From Candidatus Saccharimonadota bacterium (GTDB lineage: Bacteria; Patescibacteriota; Saccharimonadia; Saccharimonadales; Saccharimonadaceae), in the NCBI GenBank assembly GCA_009783235.1, contig WRHN01000002.1:62001-126000 (forward strand): DNA of 64,000 nt, read 5' to 3'. A model generated the notes under the pieces. That model had not been told where the DNA came from. It made no database searches and worked only from the letters and a program-made list of their open reading frames with translations. Within the stretch, counting starts at the first letter, position 1, and each line of letters opens with the position of its first letter. Below, piece by piece: positions 1 to 9,017 of this stretch. The translations under genes were made by a program, and so were the position numbers.

Positions 1-3
1 TTA

Positions 4-32
4 ACTGTATCACACTTTTATAGTTATGTCAA
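4..32 (-). promoter_or_regulatory. Promoter reading out of the window to the left
   Basis: On the minus strand a perfect -35 TTGACA (27-32) is followed after 17 bp by TACAGT (4-9). It lies just past the stop of the PAP2 gene and would drive a minus-strand gene beyond the left edge. Inferred from sequence match only. Confidence 0.5.
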
Positions 33-39
33 GTCAAGA

Positions 40-504
40 TTACGATTTCCGGCGCAGATACACCAAATACCAAACCGCGCCCAAGCTCGCCGCCGCCACT
101 CCTCCAAAAACGTCAAACGGCGTATGCACTAACCCCAAGACGCGCCCTATAGCTACCAGAGCCGCTACCACCAACAGTAGCCAGCTGATTTTTTTAAACT
201 TGCTCATAAAAATTGCCGCATAAGCCATCACGAACGCCAGCAGCGTATGGTCTGACGGAAAACCTGGGTTAGGGATATAACTAACAATCGGCTCAACACC
301 TTCTTCTACGAAAGGTCGGACTTGGTTGATTGGCAGCAAGCTCATAATTTTAGCAATCAACAATGCCGTCAGAGCGGCGATTAAAATATAGGTGAATTTT
401 TCACGACGCTCTTTTTTGCTGATGCCTAGCAGAATAACTGCGGCTACTACTGGCATCATCAAGAACAATAACCAGTCGGCTAAGAATTGCACCGCCGCTA
501 TCAT
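40..504 (-). CDS. PAP2-family membrane phosphatase (undecaprenyl-diphosphatase-like)
   Basis: A 154-residue, mostly hydrophobic protein with the three PAP2 phosphatase motifs in order: K52 to R63-P64 (KxxxxxxRP-like, with longer spacing), PSDH at 83-86, and R121...H127...D131. In this family the two histidines and the aspartate form the catalytic site of lipid-diphosphate phosphatases facing the outside of the membrane. A likely role is recycling of undecaprenyl diphosphate, the carrier for cell-wall precursors. The start codon overlaps the stop of the upstream P-type ATPase by 4 nt (ATGA), so the two are translationally coupled. The substrate is inferred from the family and could be another lipid phosphate. 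Confidence 0.85.
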   Translation of the reverse strand: MIAAVQFLADWLLFLMMPVVAAVILLGISKKERREKFTYILIAALTALLIAKIMSLLPINQVRPFVEEGVEPIVSYIPNPGFPSDHTLLAFVMAYAAIFMSKFKKISWLLLVVAALVAIGRVLGLVHTPFDVFGGVAAASLGAVWYLVYLRRKS

Positions 505-3056
505 TGCTTTTGTTTTGCTCCTGTTTGATCAATTTTTTCCGCTTTTTTGGCGTCTTCACGATTAATTATCAGTTTATAGACTTCGGTAACCGCCAGAACG
601 GTGAACGCCGTGATAACCAAGACAATCAACAGTTCGCCAATGTTGAGGTCTACCAACTTGAACAAGAATTCGCCGAACGGAGTGAACATGATGATGACTT
701 GCGCCACCAGCGATATGACGACCGCCAAAAGGAACTTACGGTTACGAACACGATATTTAAAGACGCTAGTGTGCAGCGAACGTACAGTCCAGGCAATGAC
801 GATTTGAATGAAAATTAGCGTCAAGAACGCCGTGGTGCGGGCATATTCCACCGAATGAGACTGCAACATGAAAGAGTAAATACCAAGAGTGATACCAGAA
901 GTAACTGTGGCCAAAATCATCACTAGACCGACAGAGCGACGATCGAGAATCGGTGATTTTGGATTATTGGGCGGACGCTTCATAATATTAGAATGGCCTG
1001 GCTCTAGACCAAGCGGAATCACCAGCAGCGTATCGGTGATAAGATTAATCCAAAGGATTTGCACCGCTTCTAGCGGCAGCGGCAGACCAATCAGCAACGC
1101 CCCCAAGGAAACTAGGACTTCACCAGCATTAGTCGAAATAAGATAAACCAGCATACGTTTGATGTTGGTCAGGATAATTCGCGACTCACGAATGCAGTCG
1201 ATAACCGACTTAAAATTGTCGTTCAGCAGCACAATATCACCAGCGTCTTTAGCGATTTGCGAGCCAGAACCCATAGCTATGCCGACGTCGGCCTTAGTGA
1301 GGGCCGGTACATCATTAACGCCATCGCCCGTCATAGCGGTGATTTCAGTCTTCTTTAGAATTTCTAGAATTTTAAATTTTGTCTCTGGAACCACCCGCGC
1401 AAAAACCGAAGCTGCTTTTACTTTTGCGGGCGAAACGGCCTGACGACTAAGTTCTGTGGCATCAAAAATAGCGTCGCTTTTGTCGGCTACTCCAAGTGTA
1501 TGCGCTATATTAAACGCTGTTTCGGCGTGATCGCCAGTAATCATCTTTACGTCGATGCCAGCGTATTTAGCTAATTCAATAGCGTGATGAGCGGTGGAAC
1601 GCAGGGTATCGGCAATACCCACCATACCCAAGAAATCCATTTTGGCGCCTTTTAGCTCTTCAATATTTTCTACTGGTTTTTTCAGATAAACCCGCCCAAA
1701 ACCAATCACTCGCTCACCGCGCCTAGTCATGGCGTGTAGCTCTGACATTGCTTTTTTACGGGCGGTGCGACTCATTCTGGAGTATTTAATCATTTTTTCT
1801 GGTGCGCCCTTGACATAAGCGACCAATTTGCCATTTTTCATATGCCAAACGTTACCAGACATGGTCATCTGATAATTAAACGACAGAACCGCCACAAACT
1901 TGGCTTTTATCTTTTGGTTTTTGACAAATTTATTGAGCGCCACATCAAGCGGGTCGCTGTTTTTGGTTTTCGACTCATTAGTCGACAAGGCTATTTCCTG
2001 CTCAAAACTCACGGCATCATCGTTTTCCATGCTCCAAAAATCTTGCACCGACAGTTCATTCTTGGTCAGCGTGCCGGTTTTATCGGTGGCGATTACCGTA
2101 ACTTCGCCGATATTTTCAATAGCTTTCATGTTTCGCACTAGGGCTTTACGATGCGCCATGCGCTTCATGCCAAGCACCAAAATTACCGAGATAGCCACCG
2201 GTAGACCCTCTGGCACCGCCGAAACAGCCAGCGCCAAAATAAACCGTATGGCCTCCGCCAGCTCAATGCCGCGCACCAACGCCAAGACAAAAGTGACAAA
2301 CGAAACGCTAAAAATAACAATGATTATTTGGCGCACCAGTTTGTCAATTTTCTTTTGCACTGGCGAAACTTCGTCATTTTTGCCCATGGCCGCCAACTCA
2401 GCCATATTACCAAACTGGGTGCGATTGCCCGTTTCTATCACCACCGCTTCTGCGCGCCCTGAGGTTACGAACGAACCAGCAAACAATATATTCTTCTGAT
2501 CATAAACCTGCGCGCCCTTGGTCTCGACTTTGTCTGAGATTTTTGCTATAGGCAGGCTCTCGCCCGTTAGCATCGACTCGTCAACCGAAAGCCCCGCGGT
2601 TTCAATAATTCGCGCATCAGCCGGCACCTTTTCGCCCTCGGCCAAATGAATAATATCGCCCGGCACTAATTCGGCAATCGGCAACGTAACAGTTTTACCG
2701 TTGCGTTTGACCGCCACTCTTTGTTTATCAGCAGCGCGCAGCTTACGTAATATTCGCTCGGTTGACCAAGTTTGCACCCAATCAATGCCCGAATTTAAAA
2801 CTATAACCGACAAAATGATTATCGTGTCGATTATCTCGCCCTGATACCAACTGACAACAGCAGCGATTAACAGAATCAAAATCATGACGTTTAAAAACGG
2901 TTCGATGATTTTGCGCCACATTGGCTCGCCCTTGACAACGACTTTATTCCAGCCAAATTCTTCACGGCGACTGCGCACCTCTGTGGTCGATAAACCTTGG
3001 CGAGATGTTTTAAGTTCGGCTAAAACTTCATCTGCCTCGAGATTGTAATAAATCAT
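501..3056 (-). CDS. P-type cation-transporting ATPase (P2A, calcium-pump-like)
   Basis: An 851-residue P-type ATPase. The N-terminal cation ATPase region is followed by the TGES motif (LTGES) of the actuator domain, the PEGLP motif in M4, and DKTGTLT around residue 322, whose Asp is the phosphorylated residue. Then come KGAPE, TGD and the TGDGVND hinge, and six C-terminal membrane segments. PEGLP in M4 and NLITD in M6 are typical of P2A pumps (SERCA/PMR1-like), so export of Ca2+ or Mn2+ is most likely. Length is normal for a bacterial P2 pump. An extended -10 (TGATATAAT, 3066-3074) sits about 10 nt before the ATG, so the mRNA would have almost no leader. It heads a two-gene unit with the PAP2 gene. 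Confidence 0.92.
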   Translation of the reverse strand: MIYYNLEADEVLAELKTSRQGLSTTEVRSRREEFGWNKVVVKGEPMWRKIIEPFLNVMILILLIAAVVSWYQGEIIDTIIILSVIVLNSGIDWVQTWSTERILRKLRAADKQRVAVKRNGKTVTLPIAELVPGDIIHLAEGEKVPADARIIETAGLSVDESMLTGESLPIAKISDKVETKGAQVYDQKNILFAGSFVTSGRAEAVVIETGNRTQFGNMAELAAMGKNDEVSPVQKKIDKLVRQIIIVIFSVSFVTFVLALVRGIELAEAIRFILALAVSAVPEGLPVAISVILVLGMKRMAHRKALVRNMKAIENIGEVTVIATDKTGTLTKNELSVQDFWSMENDDAVSFEQEIALSTNESKTKNSDPLDVALNKFVKNQKIKAKFVAVLSFNYQMTMSGNVWHMKNGKLVAYVKGAPEKMIKYSRMSRTARKKAMSELHAMTRRGERVIGFGRVYLKKPVENIEELKGAKMDFLGMVGIADTLRSTAHHAIELAKYAGIDVKMITGDHAETAFNIAHTLGVADKSDAIFDATELSRQAVSPAKVKAASVFARVVPETKFKILEILKKTEITAMTGDGVNDVPALTKADVGIAMGSGSQIAKDAGDIVLLNDNFKSVIDCIRESRIILTNIKRMLVYLISTNAGEVLVSLGALLIGLPLPLEAVQILWINLITDTLLVIPLGLEPGHSNIMKRPPNNPKSPILDRRSVGLVMILATVTSGITLGIYSFMLQSHSVEYARTTAFLTLIFIQIVIAWTVRSLHTSVFKYRVRNRKFLLAVVISLVAQVIIMFTPFGEFLFKLVDLNIGELLIVLVITAFTVLAVTEVYKLIINREDAKKAEKIDQTGAKQKQ

Positions 3057-3065
3057 ATGTCGACA

Positions 3066-3074
3066 ATTATATCA
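3066..3074 (-). promoter_or_regulatory. Extended -10 promoter of the P2-type ATPase
   Basis: TGATATAAT on the minus strand, with a TTGAGC -35-like hexamer about 16 bp upstream. The ATG at 3056 follows 9 nt after the -10, implying a leaderless or nearly leaderless transcript. Confidence 0.6.
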
Positions 3075-3136
3075 CAGTAACGCTTACGCTCAAAAAACTC
3101 TAAACTCTAGCGTTTTGGCTAAGGTACAATATAAAT

Positions 3137-4039
3137 ATGGAGAGTTTGACGGTGAGTCTTATCTGTTTAGTTTTTGGGGCGATAATTATCGTGATTTTGT
3201 GTCGCGTGGCTTTTGGCTTGAGCCTCGCTACCCTGTTTAAAAATCACTTTTTTTGGCTGAGCTTGGCCTGTTTGGCTGCTCTGTTGCTCTATATTATTTA
3301 CAGCCCTGTGGCTGCGCAAGCTAAAACTTCTGAAAACACTGCTGAGTTGCCCTTGCCGCCCAGCGATACACCGCCACAGCAAGACAACTGGGAGGTATTA
3401 GAGGCAGAACTTCAAGGTTTATATCAAAACGCGAATTACGCTATTTACGCCGAAGATCTAACTGATGCTTCGCGCAAAATTCTGGTAAATGCCGAAACGG
3501 AGATGCCGACCGCCAGCGTTTATAAATTGGCCGTGGCTTATTCAATGTTGCGCGCAGTTGCGGCTGGCGCTAGTTGGAATTCGCTACTTTGGAATACCAC
3601 GCTGGAGAATTGTTTTGACAAAATAATTATTGAGAGCAATAACGAATGCGCTCACGCCTGGGGTGATCAACACGGCTGGCGCGCGGTAACTAGTGAGTTT
3701 GCCGAGCTCGGATTGCATATTAACCTTTACGGGCAAACCTCTGCGACCGCTAAAGATATTGCTGGATTTCTCAAAAAGATTTATCGCGGGCAAATTCTCA
3801 ATGACGGGCTAATTGACAAATTGATGAATGCTATGAAGGCGCAGCGGTATCGCCAAGGTGTTCCCGCCGGTGCGCCAAGCAAAACCGTGGCGAACAAAGT
3901 CGGGTTCATGAACGAGGTGCTTAACGACGCCGCAATCGTATTTGGCCCGAGCGGCAACTATGTTTTGGTCATATTTACTAAAGGTTATTCGTGGGATTCT
4001 ATTGCCAAGACCGCTGAGCTGATTGATGAAAGCTATTAA
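3137..4039 (+). CDS. Membrane-anchored serine beta-lactamase-like protein (class A fold)
   Basis: A 300-residue protein with two hydrophobic segments at the N-terminus (about 5-30 and 38-60), then a Pro-rich linker and a domain with the three landmarks of class A serine beta-lactamases/transpeptidase-like enzymes: S127-x-x-K130 (SVYK), S167-N-N (the SDN position) and K254-V-G (the KTG position). In the family, Ser is the nucleophile and Lys the base. It could hydrolyse beta-lactams or act on peptidoglycan. Because it is tethered to the membrane and the SDN and KTG boxes are altered, a cell-wall role is as likely as resistance. A TACAAT -10 at 3125-3130 lies 6 nt before the ATG. It is divergent from the P-type ATPase. 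Confidence 0.78.
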   Translation: MESLTVSLICLVFGAIIIVILCRVAFGLSLATLFKNHFFWLSLACLAALLLYIIYSPVAAQAKTSENTAELPLPPSDTPPQQDNWEVLEAELQGLYQNANYAIYAEDLTDASRKILVNAETEMPTASVYKLAVAYSMLRAVAAGASWNSLLWNTTLENCFDKIIIESNNECAHAWGDQHGWRAVTSEFAELGLHINLYGQTSATAKDIAGFLKKIYRGQILNDGLIDKLMNAMKAQRYRQGVPAGAPSKTVANKVGFMNEVLNDAAIVFGPSGNYVLVIFTKGYSWDSIAKTAELIDESY

Positions 4040-4062
4040 TTTTGTTAGAATATGTGAGTTAC

Positions 4063-4136
4063 TAGGGCGTGGCCAAGTGGTAAGGCAGTGGGTTCTGGTC
4101 CCATGATCGGGGGTTCGAATCCCTCCGCCCTAGCCA
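4063..4136 (+). tRNA. tRNA-Gln (anticodon CTG)
   Basis: A complete 74-nt cloverleaf including an encoded 3' CCA (4134-4136). The acceptor stem is 4063-4069 with 4126-4132 and the discriminator is G4133. The D-stem is GCC/GGC. The anticodon stem is 4088-4092 with 4100-4104, and the loop TTCTGGT has anticodon CTG at 4095-4097. The TTCGAAT T-loop is intact. The window also encodes GatCAB, which in bacteria lacking GlnRS converts Glu-tRNA(Gln) to Gln-tRNA(Gln); this tRNA would be one of its substrates. Confidence 0.95.
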
Positions 4137-4198
4137 AAATCAGAGGTTTTCAATAAAATTTCCGCCCGCAAAGCGAGTTTAACGGATTGTTCAATACT

Positions 4199-4242
4199 GC
4201 CCCCGACAACCCTGTAGAAATACAGGCGCGTCGGGGGCTTTT
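4199..4242 (+). terminator. Rho-independent terminator downstream of tRNA-Gln
   Basis: A nested hairpin. The outer stem GCCCCCGAC/GTCGGGGGC is at 4199-4207 and 4230-4238, the inner stem is CCTGTA/TACAGG, and it is followed by CTTTT. Orientation of the T-tract fits termination of the tRNA transcript. Confidence 0.75.
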
Positions 4243-4264
4243 CCCTGTTCCAAAAAATTTATCG

Positions 4265-6901
4265 CTACAACCATTCGCCAAACTTCTTAATGTAGATTCT
4301 TTTTGTTGTCTCAATCGTCAAAGCATACCCAACCAGCAACAACAGTAACCAAGCGGCGAAAGTTAGCGGCAATCTCATCATATCAAGAGCAGCGCCAACG
4401 CCAGTAAAGCCGATTACCAAAACCAAAACCGCGACCACTAACGTCGAGAGCATCAACGGTTTTGATGCAATGCTTTGGACGAAAGATTTTTTGGCTGTTC
4501 TAATAATGTGAATTATCAACACCTGAGAAACTACGCCAAAGACAAACCACCCGCACTGGAAAATCGGCGCCAATTCGGTGGTGTTCGCTTTAATAATAAA
4601 GAACAAAATTATAAAACAAAGAATGTCGAAAATCGAGCTAATTGGCCCTAAAATATACATGAACCTTTTGATGTCTTTGGTGTCCCACTTTTTTGGTTTG
4701 CGGATAAAGTCTTTGTCAACATTATCAAACGGAATGCCGAGTTGCGACAGGTCGCAGAGTAGGTTTTGCGCCAGAATATGCAGCGGCAACATCGGCAGAA
4801 ACGGCAGAAACATGCTAGCGATTACTACCGAAAACATATTGCCAAAATTTCCGCTTGTCGCCATTTTAATGTACTTAATTATATTACCGAAAGTTTCGCG
4901 ACCCAATATAACTCCATGCTCTAACACTAGCAAATCTTTTTTGAGCAATATAATATTGGCGGTTTCTTTAGCGATATCGACCGCGTTATCAACCGAAATG
5001 CCAACGTCAGATTGCTTCAGCGGCAACGCATCATTAATACCGTCGCCCAAGTACCCTACCGTGTGGCCATTCCCCTGCAATGTTTTAACTACCCTTTCTT
5101 TTTGCGACGGCGAGAGTTTATAAAAAAGACTGCAAATCTCAACTTCGGCCTTAAGCTCCGCGTCGGTCATATTTTCAACTTCTGTGCCAGACAAGGTTAC
5201 CGCCGCGTCTATGCCAACTTTTTGACAAACAATCACCGCCACACCCTCGCTATCGCCAGTCAGAACAATATTCCTGACGCCGTGAGTCTTGAGCGCCTTG
5301 ACCGCTTTTTTGGCGCTCTCTTTTGGCGGATCCAGAAAACCAATAAACCCCACAAAAGTCATGTCGGATTCGTCTGCGACACTGTACGATTTATCAGCAG
5401 AAAAATTCGTTTCTTTTTCGGCCACGGCTAATATTCTAATGCCCTGGCTGGTGTATTTTTTATAAACAGCCTCGGCAGCAGCCCGAGTTTTTTGGTCAAA
5501 AGTCCGAACTTTATCACCATATCTCACATGTTCACAAACGGCAATAACTTCCTTGAACGAACCCTTGGTCACCATGTGTGTGTCGTGGTTTTGATGAGCC
5601 AGTACTACGCTGATTCTGCGGCGACTAAAGTCATAAGGAATCTCGTCAACGATTTGATATTCACCCGCAAAATCGTCTAGCTTCTCTGCGCTGCCGCGCG
5701 CCATAATCGCCTGGTCTATCATGTTTTTTAAACTGGTGCCAAAATGACTATTCAAATATGCCTGCCTCAGAACCGCCTCATCTTCATTGTCATGTATGTT
5801 CAAATATTTTTCCAAAACCACCTTATCTTCAGTCAAAGTACCAGTTTTGTCCGTGCACAAAATATCCATCTCGCCAAACGCCTGAATTGAACCGACACTT
5901 TTGACTATAACTTTTTGTTTCGACATTTTAACAGCGCCTGTTGCAAGCGTCGTGGTAAAAATCACTGGCAGCATTTCTGGAGTCAAACCCACAGCAATCG
6001 CGATAGCAAACAAAATCGAATTAACCAGGCCAACGTTCGTCAGCACGTTAATCACAATTATGATTGGGATCATAATCAACATAAATCTTATCAGCAGTTT
6101 GCTGATAGAATCTACGCCTTTTTCAAAATTGTTCTTGGGCGTTTTATTCGACAAAGATTTCGCCATGGAGCCAAAATAAGTGTCATTACCAGTCGCCACA
6201 ACAACCGCCGTAGCAGTGCCGCTAATGACGTTCGAACCCATAAACCCAATATTCGGTAAGTCGGTGGTGGCACTATTTTGAGCGTCAATTGGATCGCTGA
6301 ATTTTTCAACTGGATTCGATTCCCCCGTCAAAGCCGCCTGCGCAATAAACAAATCTTTCGTAGTTAAAAATCGAACGTCGGCTGGAATCATGTCCCCGGC
6401 GGCCAATTTTATGATGTCGCCGACCACAATTTCTTCCATTAATATTTCAGAAAACTCACCGTCTCTTCTGACACTGGCGGTGTTCACAATCATTTTTGAT
6501 AATTTTTCTGCTGCTCTGTTGGATTTTTCACCCTGTATAAAAGAAACCAAGCTGGCCGCCAAAACTAGTCCCAATATGATGGTGAAAGTTAAATAATCTG
6601 GCTCTGCTGCGAACACCACGTCAGTGAAAAAAGTGATTATAGCTACAGCGATTAAAACCATATTGAAAGGATTGACGACCGCTCTGAGCAATCTTCTAAG
6701 CGTGGTGTCTTTGTTGGCAATGGTGATGATGTTGGGGCCGTTTTCTTCTATTTTTTCTGATGCTTGATGGGCGGTCAGCCCGTCATCACTAGAAGATAAT
6801 TTTTTATACAAATTGTCTGGACTGGAAACACTATGCTGTCGCAAAACTGTTTCCGTTGAATCTTTTTTCGCGCCAATCTTTTTCGCAGACAGAATTTTCA
6901 T
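4265..6901 (-). CDS. mgtA: Mg2+-importing P-type ATPase (P3B)
   Basis: An 878-residue P-type ATPase with hallmarks of the MgtA/MgtB subfamily: LTGES in the actuator domain, TPEMLP in M4, CTDKTGTLTEDKV with the phosphorylated Asp near residue 348, GYLGDGIND in the P domain, and the C-terminal NLLCDLSQLGIPFDNVD segment that distinguishes Mg2+ importers. Expected role is uptake of Mg2+ across the cytoplasmic membrane driven by ATP. Length matches the family (about 860-910). The RBS-like AGGGG precedes the ATG. The leader is only about 40 nt, and I see no M-box or other Mg2+ riboswitch in it. The gene stands alone. Confidence 0.93.
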   Translation of the reverse strand: MKILSAKKIGAKKDSTETVLRQHSVSSPDNLYKKLSSSDDGLTAHQASEKIEENGPNIITIANKDTTLRRLLRAVVNPFNMVLIAVAIITFFTDVVFAAEPDYLTFTIILGLVLAASLVSFIQGEKSNRAAEKLSKMIVNTASVRRDGEFSEILMEEIVVGDIIKLAAGDMIPADVRFLTTKDLFIAQAALTGESNPVEKFSDPIDAQNSATTDLPNIGFMGSNVISGTATAVVVATGNDTYFGSMAKSLSNKTPKNNFEKGVDSISKLLIRFMLIMIPIIIVINVLTNVGLVNSILFAIAIAVGLTPEMLPVIFTTTLATGAVKMSKQKVIVKSVGSIQAFGEMDILCTDKTGTLTEDKVVLEKYLNIHDNEDEAVLRQAYLNSHFGTSLKNMIDQAIMARGSAEKLDDFAGEYQIVDEIPYDFSRRRISVVLAHQNHDTHMVTKGSFKEVIAVCEHVRYGDKVRTFDQKTRAAAEAVYKKYTSQGIRILAVAEKETNFSADKSYSVADESDMTFVGFIGFLDPPKESAKKAVKALKTHGVRNIVLTGDSEGVAVIVCQKVGIDAAVTLSGTEVENMTDAELKAEVEICSLFYKLSPSQKERVVKTLQGNGHTVGYLGDGINDALPLKQSDVGISVDNAVDIAKETANIILLKKDLLVLEHGVILGRETFGNIIKYIKMATSGNFGNMFSVVIASMFLPFLPMLPLHILAQNLLCDLSQLGIPFDNVDKDFIRKPKKWDTKDIKRFMYILGPISSIFDILCFIILFFIIKANTTELAPIFQCGWFVFGVVSQVLIIHIIRTAKKSFVQSIASKPLMLSTLVVAVLVLVIGFTGVGAALDMMRLPLTFAAWLLLLLVGYALTIETTKRIYIKKFGEWL

Positions 6902-6950
6902 TTAAATATTACCCCTATGGTTTAACTTATTATTTATTACGTTCTGTTCT

Positions 6951-6956
6951 ATTATA
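6951..6956 (-). promoter_or_regulatory. Promoter of mgtA
   Basis: A TATAAT -10 on the minus strand with AAGACA 17 bp upstream as the -35 (xxGACA). The predicted leader is about 40 nt. Confidence 0.55.
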
Positions 6957-7027
6957 GCGCACCTGGAGCGCTTTGTCTTGATTAAAAAATGTGCTGGAGT
7001 TGCAGCCTTCTCTTGCACTCTAATTCG

Positions 7028-7036
7028 TGATAAAAT
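7028..7036 (+). promoter_or_regulatory. Extended -10 promoter of the RCC1 surface protein
   Basis: TGATAAAAT on the plus strand, about 42 nt before the ATG at 7079, leaving a short leader with a weak GTAGGG ribosome binding site. Confidence 0.5.
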
Positions 7037-7078
7037 GTAGTCATATTATTATGGTTAATCAGGTGGTATTGTAGGGTC

Positions 7079-9013
7079 ATGAAAAAACGCGGCAAAAACA
7101 AACAGCGACGCATGCGTCAGCCGTGGTTTAGATTGAATTTATTGGCGTTTGGCATAACGGCCGTAGCCGTACTGGGTCTGGGCGTGGCCTACGCTGTTCT
7201 AAACACCACCCTTAATATAAGCGGGTCAGCTCAAATAGTAGAAAGTAGCGGCGTTTTTGTGAGCAAAGTAGAACTAAATACGGCCCAGACTGCTTGTGGA
7301 TATACGAGCTACGACCCGACCTGGAATGACAATCAGGTGACGATGGACGGTATGATGACCCAAACCAACTGCGAGATGACTTTCAATATCACCATCACCA
7401 ACAACACTAACGAACTGACTTTACTGAGCGAAATCATTGAAGACGCGTTTAATAATTCGTCTAATATGCAGTACGATTTTTCAATTACCCCAAACACGGT
7501 CGCGGCTTTTATACAACCGAACGACCAGTTGACTTTTAGCGTAACTTTTTCTTTCAAACCCAATCTGGGCGGACAGCCCTCGCAAATGGATTTCAGTGCC
7601 ACTTTTCATTTTATATATGACAGGGCCAATCCGCCAGTTATAACCGTTAGTAATTCTTCGCGCAACTTTGAAATATTTCGCGGCAACAATAGTTTCAACT
7701 TAGACGCGCGCCTTTCGGCCCTGGACGATATTGACGGCAATATCACATCACAAATTATAAAAACTTGCGAAAATTCCAGCGGCCAGAGCGTGAGCTGCCC
7801 GGCTAGTTGGCAACAATTGCCGCGTGGCGACTACGTTTTTATATACGACGTTACTAATTCATTTGGCCTGCAGGCCGAAACCGTGCGGCTGAACGTTACA
7901 CTTTGGGACTTTATCAAAATTGACAGCGGTACTTATCATACGGTGGCCGTTGGCAGCAACGGCAGCCTTTACACTTGGGGGTACAACGCCGGCTATCGAC
8001 AAGGCCTGGGTGACACTACGCGCCGCCCGTCGCCAGTCAAAATGAATCTCAGCAGTGCTAATATCATTGATGCCGCTGCCTGCGAAAACTCAGGGCACGC
8101 TATCGATGCCAGCGGCAATTTATATTCATGGGGCACTGGCGGTAGCTATGCGCTGGGAACCAACTCTACAGCCACGCAACAAACACCATATTTAATCGCA
8201 CCGCCCAATAACGAAAAATATACCCAGGTATCATGTTTTTACGCTAGCAGTGCCGCGCTGACTGACGCTGGCAACGTCTATGCTTGGGGCTGGTCAGCCT
8301 ACGGCGGCAACGGTGGTGGTAACGCTACCGACATACGCGTGCCGACCCTGCTATCTGGACTGTCAAACATTGTCTACGTCGATATGGGCTATTACAACGG
8401 CGGGGCCATTGACGCAAATGGCGATTTGTATTTGTGGGGTACCAACGGCGAAGGCCAGCTAGGTGTTGGATCAGCTGGTGCAGTTTCTTCACTTGGTGTA
8501 ACCGCCTACTACAATAAACCCGCAAAATACAACAACATTACTAACGCCAAAGTTTTGTGCTTTGGCGTCTATCACGCGGTATTAATAAAGAACGACGGCA
8601 CCGTCATAACCTGGGGCAATAATGCTTACGGACGGGTTGCGAACGGCACAGCCAGCACGAATGCCTATTCGCCATACACTACCGGAATTACAAACGGCGT
8701 GTCCTGCGCAGCAGACCGCTACGGCAGTGCTGTGTCAACCGCAGATGGGCTCGGCTACTTTGCTGGCGGTAATAACTACGGCGAGTTGGGTCAGGGATTC
8801 ACCAGCACCAACATCACCACCTTCACCGCCACAGCCAAGACCAATATCACCAGGGTGGCTCTGCAGCTTGATTCTGGTCATGAATTAGCGGACGGAATCA
8901 CCACTTGGGGTTTCGGCTACAATGGTAACGGCGAGCTGGGTATCGGCACCACGTCTAGCACTCCGACCGTAACCGCCTGGGCGCTAGCCGCCCCCGCGGT
9001 ATTAGAGTGGTAA
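7079..9013 (+). CDS. Secreted surface protein with one seven-bladed RCC1 propeller
   Basis: A 644-residue protein. The N-terminus is Lys/Arg-rich, followed by a hydrophobic segment (about 18-42) ending GLGVAYA and LNISGSA. This closely resembles the signal region of the TasA-like protein encoded at 11278-11829 (GLGVAFA...LQINGTA), so both are probably cleaved by the SipW-like peptidase next door. Residues about 50-180 form an unassigned beta-rich domain. About 185-280 resemble a bacterial Ig-like DUF5011 domain (LDDIDGNITS). The remainder carries seven RCC1 repeats recognisable by the x-W-G-x(n)-G-x-L-G signature, enough to close a seven-bladed propeller. RCC1 propellers are binding modules; the ligand here is unknown. 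It converges on the DUF5305-like gene with 4 nt between stops. Confidence 0.8.
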   Translation: MKKRGKNKQRRMRQPWFRLNLLAFGITAVAVLGLGVAYAVLNTTLNISGSAQIVESSGVFVSKVELNTAQTACGYTSYDPTWNDNQVTMDGMMTQTNCEMTFNITITNNTNELTLLSEIIEDAFNNSSNMQYDFSITPNTVAAFIQPNDQLTFSVTFSFKPNLGGQPSQMDFSATFHFIYDRANPPVITVSNSSRNFEIFRGNNSFNLDARLSALDDIDGNITSQIIKTCENSSGQSVSCPASWQQLPRGDYVFIYDVTNSFGLQAETVRLNVTLWDFIKIDSGTYHTVAVGSNGSLYTWGYNAGYRQGLGDTTRRPSPVKMNLSSANIIDAAACENSGHAIDASGNLYSWGTGGSYALGTNSTATQQTPYLIAPPNNEKYTQVSCFYASSAALTDAGNVYAWGWSAYGGNGGGNATDIRVPTLLSGLSNIVYVDMGYYNGGAIDANGDLYLWGTNGEGQLGVGSAGAVSSLGVTAYYNKPAKYNNITNAKVLCFGVYHAVLIKNDGTVITWGNNAYGRVANGTASTNAYSPYTTGITNGVSCAADRYGSAVSTADGLGYFAGGNNYGELGQGFTSTNITTFTATAKTNITRVALQLDSGHELADGITTWGFGYNGNGELGIGTTSSTPTVTAWALAAPAVLEW

Positions 9014-9017
9014 TATT

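Noticed and set aside
6902-6960. Mg2+ riboswitch (M-box) upstream of mgtA
   Set aside because: The leader is only about 40 nt with no recognisable conserved helices.
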